Of a stretch of 62,347 nt of DNA, positions 34,576-44,400 are shown in pieces. Position 1 is the stretch's first letter, and the number at the start of each line of letters is the position of its first letter. Origin of the DNA: Daejeonella sp. (GTDB taxonomy: Bacteria > Bacteroidota > Bacteroidia > Sphingobacteriales > Sphingobacteriaceae); contig NZ_JAUYSS010000015.1 in NCBI RefSeq assembly GCF_030695525.1, forward strand, positions 1 through 62,347. Direction: 5' to 3'. The position numbers were made by a program, and so were the translations under genes. Below the pieces are notes generated by a model that saw only the letters and a program-made list of their open reading frames with translations, was not told where the DNA came from and did not search any database.

Positions 34576-34938
34576 ATGAGGAAAAATATGATGATTATTG
34601 AGAGGAATAATGAAATCCTTAAAATTTTAACGCAGATTTTTGTGGATGAAGGATACTGTGTAATTCCAATTTCCTCAGAGAAGAATGCGCTTGAAAAAGT
34701 TGTCGCTGAAAAACCAGATGTTCTTGTTATAGACATTTTGGAAACTTCAGAAGAAAGCACCGGTTTATGCTGCGAAATAAGATCTGTAGAGGAAATTAAA
34801 GATATCCCAATTATTGCACTTTCAACTCATGTTAAGGCTGAAAGAATTCAGTCCATTTGTGCCGATAAACTTATTGGAAAACCATTAGACCTGTATGAAC
34901 TTATTGATGCAGTGGAAAGTGAATTGCCGCCGGAATAG
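34576..34938 (+). CDS. Single-domain response regulator, copy 2
   Basis: A 120-residue receiver domain, paralogous to the gene at 31529. From Asp53 onward it is almost the same (ETSEESTGLCCEIR, then DIPIIALSTHVKAERIQSIC and ADKLIGKP), while the first 50 residues differ more (EKNALEKVVAEKPDVLVID). It has the same atypical Glu9-Arg10 in place of the acidic pair, Asp53, Ser83/Thr84 and Lys102. No output domain. As in copy 1, an SGNH hydrolase gene lies convergently downstream, here intact. Confidence 0.85.
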   Translation: MRKNMMIIERNNEILKILTQIFVDEGYCVIPISSEKNALEKVVAEKPDVLVIDILETSEESTGLCCEIRSVEEIKDIPIIALSTHVKAERIQSICADKLIGKPLDLYELIDAVESELPPE

Positions 34939-35077
34939 AACTTATCCTAATCTCTTTTAAGGAATTAATTACGCAACGCGTACTTCGAAATCAGCATAAA
35001 TTAACCACATAGGACACATAGAAGCACAAGGCTATTTTGCCTGTTGATGAATGTGAAATTGCGATATCTTAAAAAAT

Positions 35078-35818
35078 CTACTTTACAACTATTTTACTTT
35101 TAACTAAATAGTCATAAACCAGGGAAGCAAGGTAGTGGTAGCCTTCCAGATTGGGATGAACCCCATCACTTTTCGTCATTAACTTAGCTTTCCCAACAAA
35201 GGGCCTGGTCAGATCGAGAAATGATACCTGCTCAGATCTGGCAATTTTTTTTATTCTTTTACGTAATTCCCATATCCTTGGTCTCCTGCCATTGAGGTCT
35301 GCAATCCTTTCGGAGCTTAGCCCTTCAGTCTGAATTACCATATCTAAAGGACTGCAAATAACGATTCTGCATTCAGGATTTATCTTTCTGATCAGGGAAA
35401 TATAACCGGAATAGTCATTTTCGAATTCATTTATATGTTCCCAGTTAAGTCGTGGGCTACCAACAGTTTCATTAGTCCCGGCTTTAATGATCACGATATC
35501 AGGTCTGAGATTCTGCAAAGAATCGATGATTGGCCAAAGATTTGGTGTGCCAAATCTAAGTATGGTAGCACCTCCAATACCAAAATTTTTAACTTCATAA
35601 TTAAGGTATTCTCCCTGTTTTAACATGGAAGATAATACTGCAGGATAGGATTCAGTTTTAGGCTGAGTGAGCCTCGCTCCTGCTGTGATGCTGTTACCTA
35701 TGCAGGCAATGCTTAATTGCTGAGCATTGGCGGTAAAGTGAGAAAAAAGGCAAAACAGAATGAAGGCTACACTGGAGAATATTGATAATAATTTAGGTGT
35801 ACTGATTCTTTTATACAT
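35078..35818 (-). CDS. Exported SGNH/GDSL hydrolase, intact copy
   Basis: A 246-residue secreted esterase or acyl hydrolase. The signal peptide is hydrophobic to about residue 32 (cleavage near ANA-Q). SGNH blocks are visible: block I IACIGNSITAG with the nucleophile Ser; the oxyanion Gly in GGATILRFG; block III IIKAGTNETVGSP with Asn; and block V SDGVHPNLEGY with Asp and His. Family members remove acetyl or other acyl groups from glycans or act as sialate O-acetylesterase or lipase-like enzymes. The substrate is unknown. A second, broken copy lies at 31906-32549. Confidence 0.87.
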   Translation of the reverse strand: MYKRISTPKLLSIFSSVAFILFCLFSHFTANAQQLSIACIGNSITAGARLTQPKTESYPAVLSSMLKQGEYLNYEVKNFGIGGATILRFGTPNLWPIIDSLQNLRPDIVIIKAGTNETVGSPRLNWEHINEFENDYSGYISLIRKINPECRIVICSPLDMVIQTEGLSSERIADLNGRRPRIWELRKRIKKIARSEQVSFLDLTRPFVGKAKLMTKSDGVHPNLEGYHYLASLVYDYLVKSKIVVK

Positions 35819-35875
35819 CCTGATATTTTAAAATTCAGATCAAAAATATAATATTTACTATTATCTCAATAAAGG

Positions 35876-36271
35876 TTACTCATTGTTCGACCTTACAGAC
35901 ATGATATATCCCGGCTTCCGGGAACTAACAAATTTTGCATAGGCGAGTTTCTGATTAGTATCAAGAACAGAGCTTATCTTTTTATCTGTTTCAAGCTCTT
36001 TTGCTTGAAACATTGGTGTCAGTTTAGAATTAATGACCTCTGGATTTGGTCCCCGTTTCACAATGATTTTTTTAAGACTATCTCTGGAATTATAATGATT
36101 CATATAAATCTGCCTTACTTTTTCAGTTTGCTGATTCGTTAAATTCAGAATCGATTTTAAGGCATTGACCTTTCCTTTTGCATGATGCTCCGGAGATTGA
36201 CCCTTTGGATACCGGGCCATTAAGCCAAAGCTGCTTAAAACAATAAAAAAGATTAAGACTGAGGTTTTCAT
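35876..36271 (-). CDS. Small exported Spy/CpxP-like protein
   Basis: A 131-residue protein with a signal peptide (MKTSVLIFFIVLSSFGLMA). The mature part is helical and charged, with an LTNQQTEKVRQIY motif at about residues 43-55 (LTxxQ) and a second, weaker copy (DTNQKLAYAKF) near the end. This is the layout of LTxxQ periplasmic proteins of the Spy/CpxP/heavy-metal-resistance group, which act as chaperones or stress sensors. It lies 57 bases downstream of the SGNH gene's start region on the same strand. Function not proven. Confidence 0.65.
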   Translation of the reverse strand: MKTSVLIFFIVLSSFGLMARYPKGQSPEHHAKGKVNALKSILNLTNQQTEKVRQIYMNHYNSRDSLKKIIVKRGPNPEVINSKLTPMFQAKELETDKKISSVLDTNQKLAYAKFVSSRKPGYIMSVRSNNE

Positions 36272-36408
36272 GATACTATTTTTAAAGATAATAATTTATG
36301 AGTCAGAAAAAATAAACCATGCTGCTGAGTCAAAAGAAGAAGTACAGTTATGACAAATTAGCTGCAATAATGGGGTAAACTACTATCATAGACTAAGAAG
36401 TAAAAAAG

Positions 36409-38019
36409 CTATTTACCGATACAAAACTTACTAAATATCGTCTCCAGCAAATCATCAGTAGTTACCTGCCCGGTGATCTCACCAAGGTAATATAGCGCCT
36501 GCTTGATATCGCTTGCAAGAAAATCTGAGGTGATTGGCTGATCGATATTTTGCAAAACCCTGTTCAGGGATTCTTCAGTTTTTTTAAGGGCCTCAAGATG
36601 GCGGATGTTGGAAATCAGAACGTCGTCTGTATTGATGGAATGAAGATTTACTTTGCGGAGGATTTCTTGCTTTAGTAAGTCAATTCCTTCTTTATTACGA
36701 GCGGAGATGAAAATGAGGTCTGGGGACTGAGGTCGGAGGTATGAGGTATGAGGTATGAGGTCTGAGGTCTGGGGTATGAGGTATGAGGTCTGAGGTCTGA
36801 GGTCTGAGGTCTGATTATCTGAGTTCTGACTTCCTGCATCAGACTTCGGACTTCCTATTTCAGACTTCTGACTTCCGCCTTCAGACTTCTGACTTCTGAC
36901 ATCAGAATTCCGACTTCCAACCTCAGACTTCCGACCTCCGACATCAGACTTCCTGCCAATACCCTCCAGTTGTTCCAGAAAATCATCGTTAGCCAGATCT
37001 TTCTTATTAACCACTGTCAGAAATGGGATACTAAGCTGCTCCAAATAATTAATCTGCGACTTTATTTCCTCCACCTCCTGCTCAGGATCAACAAGATAAA
37101 TAATAAGTTTCGCCTGTTTGATCTTCTCATGTGTACGCTCCACTCCTTTTGCCTCAATGATATCTTCGGTATCCCGGATTCCGGCTGTATCAATGAAACG
37201 GAAATTGAAACCGCCAATGATCATGTGATCTTCGACTGTATCACGTGTAGTACCGGCTATCTCCGAAACAATCGCACGTTCCTCATTCAACAATGCATTC
37301 AAAAGGGTTGATTTACCCACATTGGGCTTGCCGGCAATAACCACCGGAACTCCGTTCTTCATCACATTCCCCTGTTCAAAGGATTGAATCAGACGGTGCA
37401 AGATGCGTTGAATCTGATAAATCAGTCCCTTGAGATCATCCCGGTTCGCAAATTCTACATCTTCCTCCCCGAAATCAAGCTCAAGCTCAATCATGGATGC
37501 AAAATGAATCAGCTGATCACGGAGGTGCTGCAATTCGGAAGAAAAACCACCCCGCATCTGTTGCATGGCCACCTGATGCGATGCCTGAGAATTGGAGGCA
37601 ATCAGATCGGCTACGGCTTCGGCCTGTGAAAGATCAAGCTGGCCATTTAAAAATGCCCTAAGGGTAAATTCACCCGGATTGGCCGGCCTTGCACCCTTTC
37701 GGATTAATAACTTGATGATACTTTCAATGATAAAGGCAGAACCATGTGTGGAAATCTCTACTACGTTTTCGCGGGTATATGATCTGGGGCCGATAAAAAT
37801 TGAAACCAGCACTTCATCCAATACCTGTTTCCCATCTTTTATCGTCCCAAAATGAATAGTATGACTATGCTGAATACTCAGATCTTTTCCTCCAAAGACT
37901 TCATTCACCAGACTGATTGCATCCGGCCCGGAAAGCCGGATTACCCCTATCGCCCCTATTCCAGAAGGGGTTGCGAGGGCAATTATTGTATCGGATTTGT
38001 ATTGTGGATGTTCAGACAT
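36409..38019 (-). CDS. mnmE: tRNA modification GTPase MnmE with repeat-derived insertion
   Basis: A 536-residue enzyme. With MnmG it installs the 5-carboxymethylaminomethyl group at U34 of certain tRNAs. Start is at MSEHPQYKSD (38019); the frame opens slightly upstream. N-terminal TrmE domain: TIIALATPSGIGAIGVIRLSG, folate-binding region near RAFLNGQLDLSQAEAV. G domain: G1 GKPNVGKST (230-238), G2 AGTTRDTVED, G3 DTAG (277-280), G4 NKKD (338-341) and G5 SAR (439-441). The family C-terminal CIGK is present. Usual length is about 455. The extra 80 or so residues are a run of seven-residue repeats (about 356-434) between G4 and G5, encoded by a heptanucleotide array. All catalytic motifs survive, so the protein may well work. 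Confidence 0.93.
   Translation of the reverse strand: MSEHPQYKSDTIIALATPSGIGAIGVIRLSGPDAISLVNEVFGGKDLSIQHSHTIHFGTIKDGKQVLDEVLVSIFIGPRSYTRENVVEISTHGSAFIIESIIKLLIRKGARPANPGEFTLRAFLNGQLDLSQAEAVADLIASNSQASHQVAMQQMRGGFSSELQHLRDQLIHFASMIELELDFGEEDVEFANRDDLKGLIYQIQRILHRLIQSFEQGNVMKNGVPVVIAGKPNVGKSTLLNALLNEERAIVSEIAGTTRDTVEDHMIIGGFNFRFIDTAGIRDTEDIIEAKGVERTHEKIKQAKLIIYLVDPEQEVEEIKSQINYLEQLSIPFLTVVNKKDLANDDFLEQLEGIGRKSDVGGRKSEVGSRNSDVRSQKSEGGSQKSEIGSPKSDAGSQNSDNQTSDLRPQTSYLIPQTSDLIPHTSYLRPQSPDLIFISARNKEGIDLLKQEILRKVNLHSINTDDVLISNIRHLEALKKTEESLNRVLQNIDQPITSDFLASDIKQALYYLGEITGQVTTDDLLETIFSKFCIGK
36716..36955. repeat. Heptanucleotide array inside mnmE coding sequence
   Basis: About 34 seven-base units. 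On the plus strand the first half is of GAGGTAT/GAGGTCT type (36716-36820), then the array inverts into CAGACTT/CTGACTT/CCGACTT units (about 36835-36955). Three units equal 21 bases, so the reading frame is preserved and the protein gains seven-residue repeats: RKSEVGS-type in one half, TSDLIPQ-type in the other. The two halves are near complementary, so the RNA could fold into a long hairpin. Confidence 0.9.
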
Positions 38020-39078
38020 GAGGAATTGGTATTTGTGCAAATATCGTGATTCTTGGTTAAATTTTCCTCGAGCAAGTTTTGAATGAATTTATTCTCATCA
38101 ATCACAGGTATCCGCCTAAAAAAAATATATTGTCTCAAAATAAAATTAGTCCGCCTTTGCGGCGGAAGGGCACTTAATTTCCCTGCAGCTGGAAAAGTAA
38201 GCAAAAGAGCCGCGGCTTCCCGGTATTTGTTGTAAATCCACACTTTTTCCCATCGGTGCAATCCAAGCCGTGTTTTTGGCAGTCTAAAAGGTGAATGAAT
38301 CTGCAACACTTCTCCGGATTGCTTAACTGCAGTGATTTATGACTGTCAATGCTGGGAAAAAGTGCGCCTTTCCTGCCAAATCCCGAAATGCCGGTCCCTG
38401 CAATCGGCAACACCTGTAATTAATGAACGGTTGTAAACCCGGAGCACAGTCCCAAAACCGTTCATATCAGAAAAGCCTTTGCGAAGGACGATTCTCCCGG
38501 TTTAAAACCGGGACCTGTGCCAGCAAAATCAAAAAAATGAAGTAGATTCTTTCGAATAGCACTTCCGAGCATTAGATTTTGGGATCATACCCGGAATGCT
38601 TTCATAATCAGATATCCCCCAAAAGCAGTCCCGCACTTGCGGGATGGCCAAGGCACCTAGGGATTGAAGTCCCGATTGCCATCGGGATTGGCCTTCAAAC
38701 CTGAGCCGCCCTTCAGCGGTGAAAGCATAAACACCTTTATAAACATCAAAAACTGGTGAATAACGAATTCGCCCCCCGGCAATGGAGGGACATATGTTTA
38801 ATAGGGACTTCTTACTTTGAAATTAGTTACAATTTCAATTTGAAAAGCCAAAATAGAGCTATTCTCAATATTCCTAATTTAATCGGACAGTAATGACCAT
38901 CATTTGACACTGTAAGATCAAATATTCTGAATCATACGTTAATATTAATGCGACTAGCATTCTAAAACAAAAATTATCCCCCATTCTTTCCATATTCATA
39001 AATTCAGTAATTTAACCTTTCCATACGCATAAAATAATCGTCCCGCAGATGCAGGATTAAAAAACAATTTATACATAG
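38020..39078. other. Kilobase intergenic region rich in short palindromes
   Basis: No gene is supported. Palindromes include CCGCCTTTGCGGCGG near 38150, CCCGGTTTAAAACCGGG near 38498, TCCCGCACTTGCGGGA at 38629-38644 and CCCGATTGCCATCGGG at 38671-38686. A long minus-strand open frame through 37983-38309 has repeat-like rather than protein-like character. The final 250 bases before 39079 are AT-rich and probably hold the peptidase promoter. Confidence 0.5.
38671..38686. repeat. REP-like palindrome CCCGATTGCCATCGGG
   Basis: A 16-base palindrome with one central mismatch pair (CCCGATtgccATCGGG). The same core, with small changes, occurs twice as an inverted pair at 41336-41413. Confidence 0.65.
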
Positions 39079-41271
39079 ATGAAAAAGTACTTTCTTCCTA
39101 TTGCTGCAGTTCTGATTTCTATAGGATCTGCGTCTGCACAAGATCAAAAACAATTAGAAATAAGTTTCGATAGTTATATCAGCAGCGAAAATATCGGTAA
39201 AACTATTAAAGAACTTACTGTGAAACCACATTATCTGGGTTCTCCCGCCAGTAAGGAAGTCGCAGAAAATCTGCTTGCAAAATTCAAAAGCTATGGCTGG
39301 GATGCTGAACTTGAAGTCTATAAAGTTCTTTTTCCAACGCCTAAAGTGCGGATTTTGGAGATGACTGCTCCGACAAAATTCAAGGCTTTACTGAAAGAGC
39401 CGGCTCTGAAAGAAGATGCAACCTCAGGTCACCCGGATCAGCTTCCATCCTATAATGCCTGGAGTGCCGATGGGGATGTAAGTGCTGAACTTGTCTTTGT
39501 AAACTTTGGTTTACCTGAAGATTATGAAACGCTGGATAAGCTCGGAATTGATGTCAAAGGAAAAATAGTGATTGCAAGGTATGGAAGATCCTGGCGCGGA
39601 ATTAAACCAAAAGTAGCACAGGAGCATGGGGCAATTGGATGTATCATTTATTCCGATCCAATGGAGGATGGTTATTTCCAGGGGGATGTTTATCCTAAAG
39701 GAAGTTTTAAAAACGAACATGGTGTACAGCGTGGCTCGATCATGGATATGGTTATTTATCCCGGCGATCCTTTAACTCCTTTTATCGGGGCGACTGAAAA
39801 TGCAAAACGCTTAAAAAAGGAAGATGCTGAAAATCTTTTGAAGATTCCGGTTTTACCAATCTCTTATCATGATGCACAGCCATTGCTGCAAGCATTGGGC
39901 GGACCTGTAGCACCACCCGACTGGCGCGGGGCATTACCTTTTACCTATCATATCGGCCCGGGAAAAACCTCGGTAAGGTTGAAAGTAGAATTCGACTGGA
40001 AAATGGTGCCTGCATATAATGTAATTGCTAAGATCAAAGGATCAGAATATCCCGACCAATGGGTCATTCGCGGTAACCACCACGATGGCTGGAATACCGG
40101 CGCTAACGATCCGATAAGTGGTATCGCAGCGATGATGGAGGAAGCAAAGGCTATAGGTGAATTAGTTAAAAATGGTTTTAAACCTAAACGCACCCTGGTT
40201 TATTGTGCATGGGATGCAGAAGAACCCGGACTAATCGGTTCTACTGAATGGGTGGAAGATCATGCGGCTGAACTAAAGCAAAAAGCGGTAGTTTATATCA
40301 ATTCTGATGGAAATGGCCGCGGTTTTCTGTCGGCAGCCGGTTCTCATGGACTGGAAGCTATGATTGACGGAATAGCAAAGGATGTAATTGATCCTCAAAC
40401 CAATGTGAGTGTTTTTGAGCGTTTAAAAGCCAGGAATATCGTTAATTCCGGATCTGATAAAGCCAGAAAGGATAATATGGCAAAAACATCAATGAGTATC
40501 GGCGCCTTAGGCTCTGGTTCCGATTATTCTGCATTCCTGCAGCATGCCGGTATACCTTCACTGAACATTTATTATGGTGGTGAGAATGCAGGAGGTGAAT
40601 ACCATACCGCTTATGACTCTTACGATTATTACAGCAGATTTGGTGATCCGGGATTCAGTTATGGTCGCACACTTTCTCAAACAATCGGACGTGCGGTACT
40701 GAGAATGGCAAATGCAGACACCCTTCCTTTTGAATTTAAAAACCTTCATAAAACAATTTCAACTTATGCTGAAGAGATGATCAGCATGACTGATCAAATG
40801 AGGGAATCAACACTGGTTTTTAACCAGATGCTGGAAGGTAATAACCATAAGCTGGCTGATGATCCGACCAAGCCTACTAAAGCGCCTGAAGCAAAAGCAG
40901 AAGTTCCTTTTATTGATTTTTCTTCACTTCAGAATTCTTTGGTTCATCTGGACCAGTCGGCAAATGCATTATCTGAAAGTCTGAGCAAGGGAACAATTTC
41001 AAAATCAGCACTTGAAGATATCAATAAGGCGCTTTACCGTGCTGAACAAAGCTTGCTGACAGAGCAGGGACTGCCACGTCGCCCATGGTATAAGCACACC
41101 CTCTATGCTCCGGGATTTTACACCGGATATGGAGTCAAGACCATGCCCGGCGTGCGTGAAGCCATTGAACAGCGCGACTGGAAAGAGGCGCAAGCGCAAA
41201 TAAATATTGCAGCGAATGCGGTTGGAAGATTGGCGGAGCATTTGAAGGCAACTTCGATGCGGGCTAAGTAG
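39079..41271 (+). CDS. Exported M28 peptidase, glutamate carboxypeptidase II-like
   Basis: A 730-residue secreted zinc peptidase. Signal peptide MKKYFLPIAAVLISIGSASAQ. A protease-associated domain lies at about residues 120-290 (KIVIARYGRSWRGIKPKVA). The M28 catalytic domain has GNHHDGWNTGANDPISG (His and bridging Asp), DAEEPGLIGSTEW (catalytic Glu and metal Glu), NSDGNGRG (Asp) and EYHTAYDSYDYY (second His). A C-terminal transferrin-receptor-like dimerisation domain follows (about 590-730). All metal ligands are present. This layout matches N-acetylated-alpha-linked acidic dipeptidase homologues, which trim peptides from the carboxy end. The gene stands alone. Confidence 0.9.
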   Translation: MKKYFLPIAAVLISIGSASAQDQKQLEISFDSYISSENIGKTIKELTVKPHYLGSPASKEVAENLLAKFKSYGWDAELEVYKVLFPTPKVRILEMTAPTKFKALLKEPALKEDATSGHPDQLPSYNAWSADGDVSAELVFVNFGLPEDYETLDKLGIDVKGKIVIARYGRSWRGIKPKVAQEHGAIGCIIYSDPMEDGYFQGDVYPKGSFKNEHGVQRGSIMDMVIYPGDPLTPFIGATENAKRLKKEDAENLLKIPVLPISYHDAQPLLQALGGPVAPPDWRGALPFTYHIGPGKTSVRLKVEFDWKMVPAYNVIAKIKGSEYPDQWVIRGNHHDGWNTGANDPISGIAAMMEEAKAIGELVKNGFKPKRTLVYCAWDAEEPGLIGSTEWVEDHAAELKQKAVVYINSDGNGRGFLSAAGSHGLEAMIDGIAKDVIDPQTNVSVFERLKARNIVNSGSDKARKDNMAKTSMSIGALGSGSDYSAFLQHAGIPSLNIYYGGENAGGEYHTAYDSYDYYSRFGDPGFSYGRTLSQTIGRAVLRMANADTLPFEFKNLHKTISTYAEEMISMTDQMRESTLVFNQMLEGNNHKLADDPTKPTKAPEAKAEVPFIDFSSLQNSLVHLDQSANALSESLSKGTISKSALEDINKALYRAEQSLLTEQGLPRRPWYKHTLYAPGFYTGYGVKTMPGVREAIEQRDWKEAQAQINIAANAVGRLAEHLKATSMRAK

Positions 41272-41335
41272 GTTGACTTAGGAATTTACCCAGGCAATAT
41301 GAAAGTTAAATTTGTCAGTCGCCATTTATTACTCG

Positions 41336-41413
41336 CGACCCGATAGCCATCGGGTGACGAAATCGACTTTCTAAACGCTTAGGTGATTTCGCAACCCGAT
41401 GGCAATCGGGTCG
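41336..41413. repeat. BIME-like inverted pair of REP palindromes
   Basis: The arm 41336-41364 (CGACCCGATAGCCATCGGGT and nine more bases) is matched by an inverted copy at 41385-41413 with about four mismatches and a 20-base spacer. Each arm itself contains the palindrome CCCGATxGCxATCGGG. It lies between the convergent stops of the M28 peptidase and RND pump genes and could terminate both transcripts. Confidence 0.75.
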
Positions 41414-41435
41414 GAAAACGGGGATTTCATAAGAC

Positions 41436-44400
41436 TTATTTCGCCATTTTCTCCCTAAGCCTGTCAGCCAGATAATAAATCACCGGCACCAGAAAAACAG
41501 TCAGAATAAGGGAGGATAAGAGTCCGCCGATAATTACCCAGGCCAGACCATTCTTCCATTCTGATGCGGTACCCGATGCCAGAGCGATTGGTAACATCCC
41601 GATGACCATGGATAAGGTTGTCATCAGAATCGGCCGCATCCTTCCTTTTCCGGCAGTAATCAATGCTTGCCTGAAGTGCATTCCTTCTGCTTTTAACTGA
41701 TTTGTAAAATCGACAATCAGAATTGCATTTTTAACCACCAGACCCATCAGCATAATCAAACCGAGTAAAGCAAACAAGCTCAGATTATTCAATGAAAGAT
41801 TCAGGGCAAAAAATGCTCCGATTAAGGCTACCGGTATAGAGAACAAGACCACGAAAGGATAAATAAAACTGTCATAAAGTGCAACCATAATCAGGTAGAT
41901 GAGCAGGAAGGAAATGAGTAAAACCGATCCTAAGGCACCAAAACTATCATTTTGTCTTTTAATATCACTCCCCCAGGTCATTTGTATATCTCCGGCTAAG
42001 GGGTTTGCCTTTAGGTAAGCCAGCACATCGTCAGCAACTGTACCTGAGGGACGTCCCAATGCATCCGCAGTAATCGTAACAGCAGGTTGTCTGTCTTTCC
42101 GTTCAAGTAGCGATGATGAACTGCTTTGCTCAATACTTGCAAACTGAGAAACCTCTACTGGTATACCCATCGGATTGATTACCGTTAAACGCTTTACATC
42201 ATCATAATTTTGACGGCTAAACTGGTCAAGCCAGATTCTGACCGGGTATTCATTGCCATTTTCGGTTAAAGTGGCATCGTCATTTCCGGTAAAGGCAGTC
42301 CTCAATGCCATGCCCACGTAGGCAGTACTTAAACCCAAACGCTGCATCCTGTCTTTATCAGGCACAACCATATATTCGGGACTACCAGCCTCAACCGAGA
42401 GACGTACATTATCAGCGCCGGGAATTTGCCCGATAGCCGATTGCATTTGGGCTCCGGCATTCATCACCATTTCCTTATTACTGCCGCTTAAAGTAAGCTC
42501 AATTGGAGCTGAACGGGGAATCAAACCCAATGAGGCCATTGAATAGTTGAGTCCGGGGAATTTCACCTGCAACTCTTCCCGAAGCTTTTTCATAAACTCC
42601 TCAGTAGACTGCCTGGCCCTGTCGGATTCAGGTTTCAACTGAATAGTAAGCTCAGTTTTATTGGCAGATCCCTGCCCTAAACTTCCAATTCCTGTGCTCG
42701 GTCCTCCCACATTACTAAACACCGTTGCTACGGCAGGGTTTTTCAAAATGTAAGACTCTATTTTGTAGGAAACCTCATTATTTTGTTCAAGAGATGTTGA
42801 TTTATCAAATTCCAGATTCATTCTGAATTTTCCCTGATCACCTGTAGAAATCAATTCCTTACCAATAATTCCCTGCTTCATGACTCCCAAAGTCATTGCA
42901 AATAACAGAAGTACAATCCCGGCAAAAATTAGTTTGTGATTTAATACCCATTCAAGTGCTCTTCCGTACCAATTGGTAAAGCCCTCCAGTTGGTGCTCGA
43001 ACCAGAGTAAAAACCGATTAAAAAAATTGCTTGGTTTAAGATCCTCCTTAACACCAATTCGTGAGGCCAGCCATGGTGTCAGTGTGAATCCTACCAGCAA
43101 ACTTGTGAGTGTTGAAGTGATTACAACTACTGAAAACTGTTTAAGCATATCGGCTACAAAAACCTGCAAAAAAAGGATAGGTAAAAACACCACCACGTCG
43201 ACAAGTGTTATTGACAATGCAGAAAAACCGATCTCCATCCTGCCATCCATCGATGCCTTGCGTTTTTCTTTGCCCATATCCAAATGCCTCTGAATATTTT
43301 CCAATACCACCGTAGCATCATCGACCAGAATACCGATGATCAATGACATGGCCAGTAAAGTCATCAGATTAAGGGTATATCCCAATAACCACATCACAGC
43401 AAATGCAGTGATCAGAGAGGTTGGAATCGCCACCAGGACAATCAGTGCATTCCTGAAACTGCGAAGGAATAAAAGCATCACGACCGAAACCAAAATTACT
43501 GCAAGGATCAGGTCAAAAATTACTGAATCAACTGCTGCAATGGTATTGTCTGTGCTATCAGAAGCAATGATAAAGTTAATGCCCTGAGCTTCATCCTGTT
43601 TCTCAATAAACTTAAATTTCTCCCGAACCAGTTTTGAAACCTCTACCGCGTTGGCATCTCCCTGTTTTTTTAACAGAAGCCCGATTCCATTTTGTCCATT
43701 ATAGCGATTAATGGAAACCGCCTCCTTAAGGCCATCTGTTACTTCGGCAACATCCCTTACATAAACCGGGCTACCGGGCAGAGGCATCGCAACCTGAACG
43801 TTTTTAATATCATCCGGAAAATTAAACTTTCCGCTTAATCTTACTGAGCTTGATTCCTTATTGGTTTGTACCTTTCCTGAAGGCAAGTCAATTCCTGATC
43901 GATTGATGGATTCTACAACCTGAGCTAATGAAATTTTATAAAACTTGAGCTTATCGACATCAACTTTCACCTGAATCTCCCGTTCTTCACCACCGAGTAT
44001 CGTGATCTCTGCAACACCTTTTATCTGCTGAATTTGAGGCAGATACTCATCCTTCATTTTCTGATAGAACTCCGTGTCAGGCATCTTACTGCTGGCACTA
44101 ATTGACATAATTGGAAGATCGTTTGGCGAAACCTTGCTCATTACCGGACTTAAAATATCTTCCGGGAGATCCTTTCTAATATTATCAATATAGCGTTGCG
44201 CATCCTGCATCGTCTTATCCAGATCGGTTCCATATTTCAGGTTTGCAATGATCACAGATGCATTAGGGAGCGATTTGGTTACCAGATAATCCACGCCTTC
44301 AACATTAGAAAGTGCATCTTCAATTTTTCTGGAAACCGATGTCTCAACCTCCTCAGGCTCAGCACCGGGATAGCCTGTTTTTATAACTACAACCGGCTGA

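Noticed and set aside
36716-36955. Reading the mnmE insertion as a separate gene boundary or intein
   Set aside because: The frame is continuous, the catalytic motifs are on both sides and the insert is pure 7-base repeat without intein motifs.
37983-38309. A 108-residue minus-strand frame upstream of mnmE
   Set aside because: It overlaps the mnmE start, has Pro/Arg-rich low-complexity content and crosses palindromic repeats; similar phrases occur in repeats of this group and look non-coding.
38498-38516. Palindrome CCCGGTTTAAAACCGGG as a regulatory operator
   Set aside because: It lies in a kilobase gap full of unrelated palindromes and far from any start codon, so a repeat origin is more likely.
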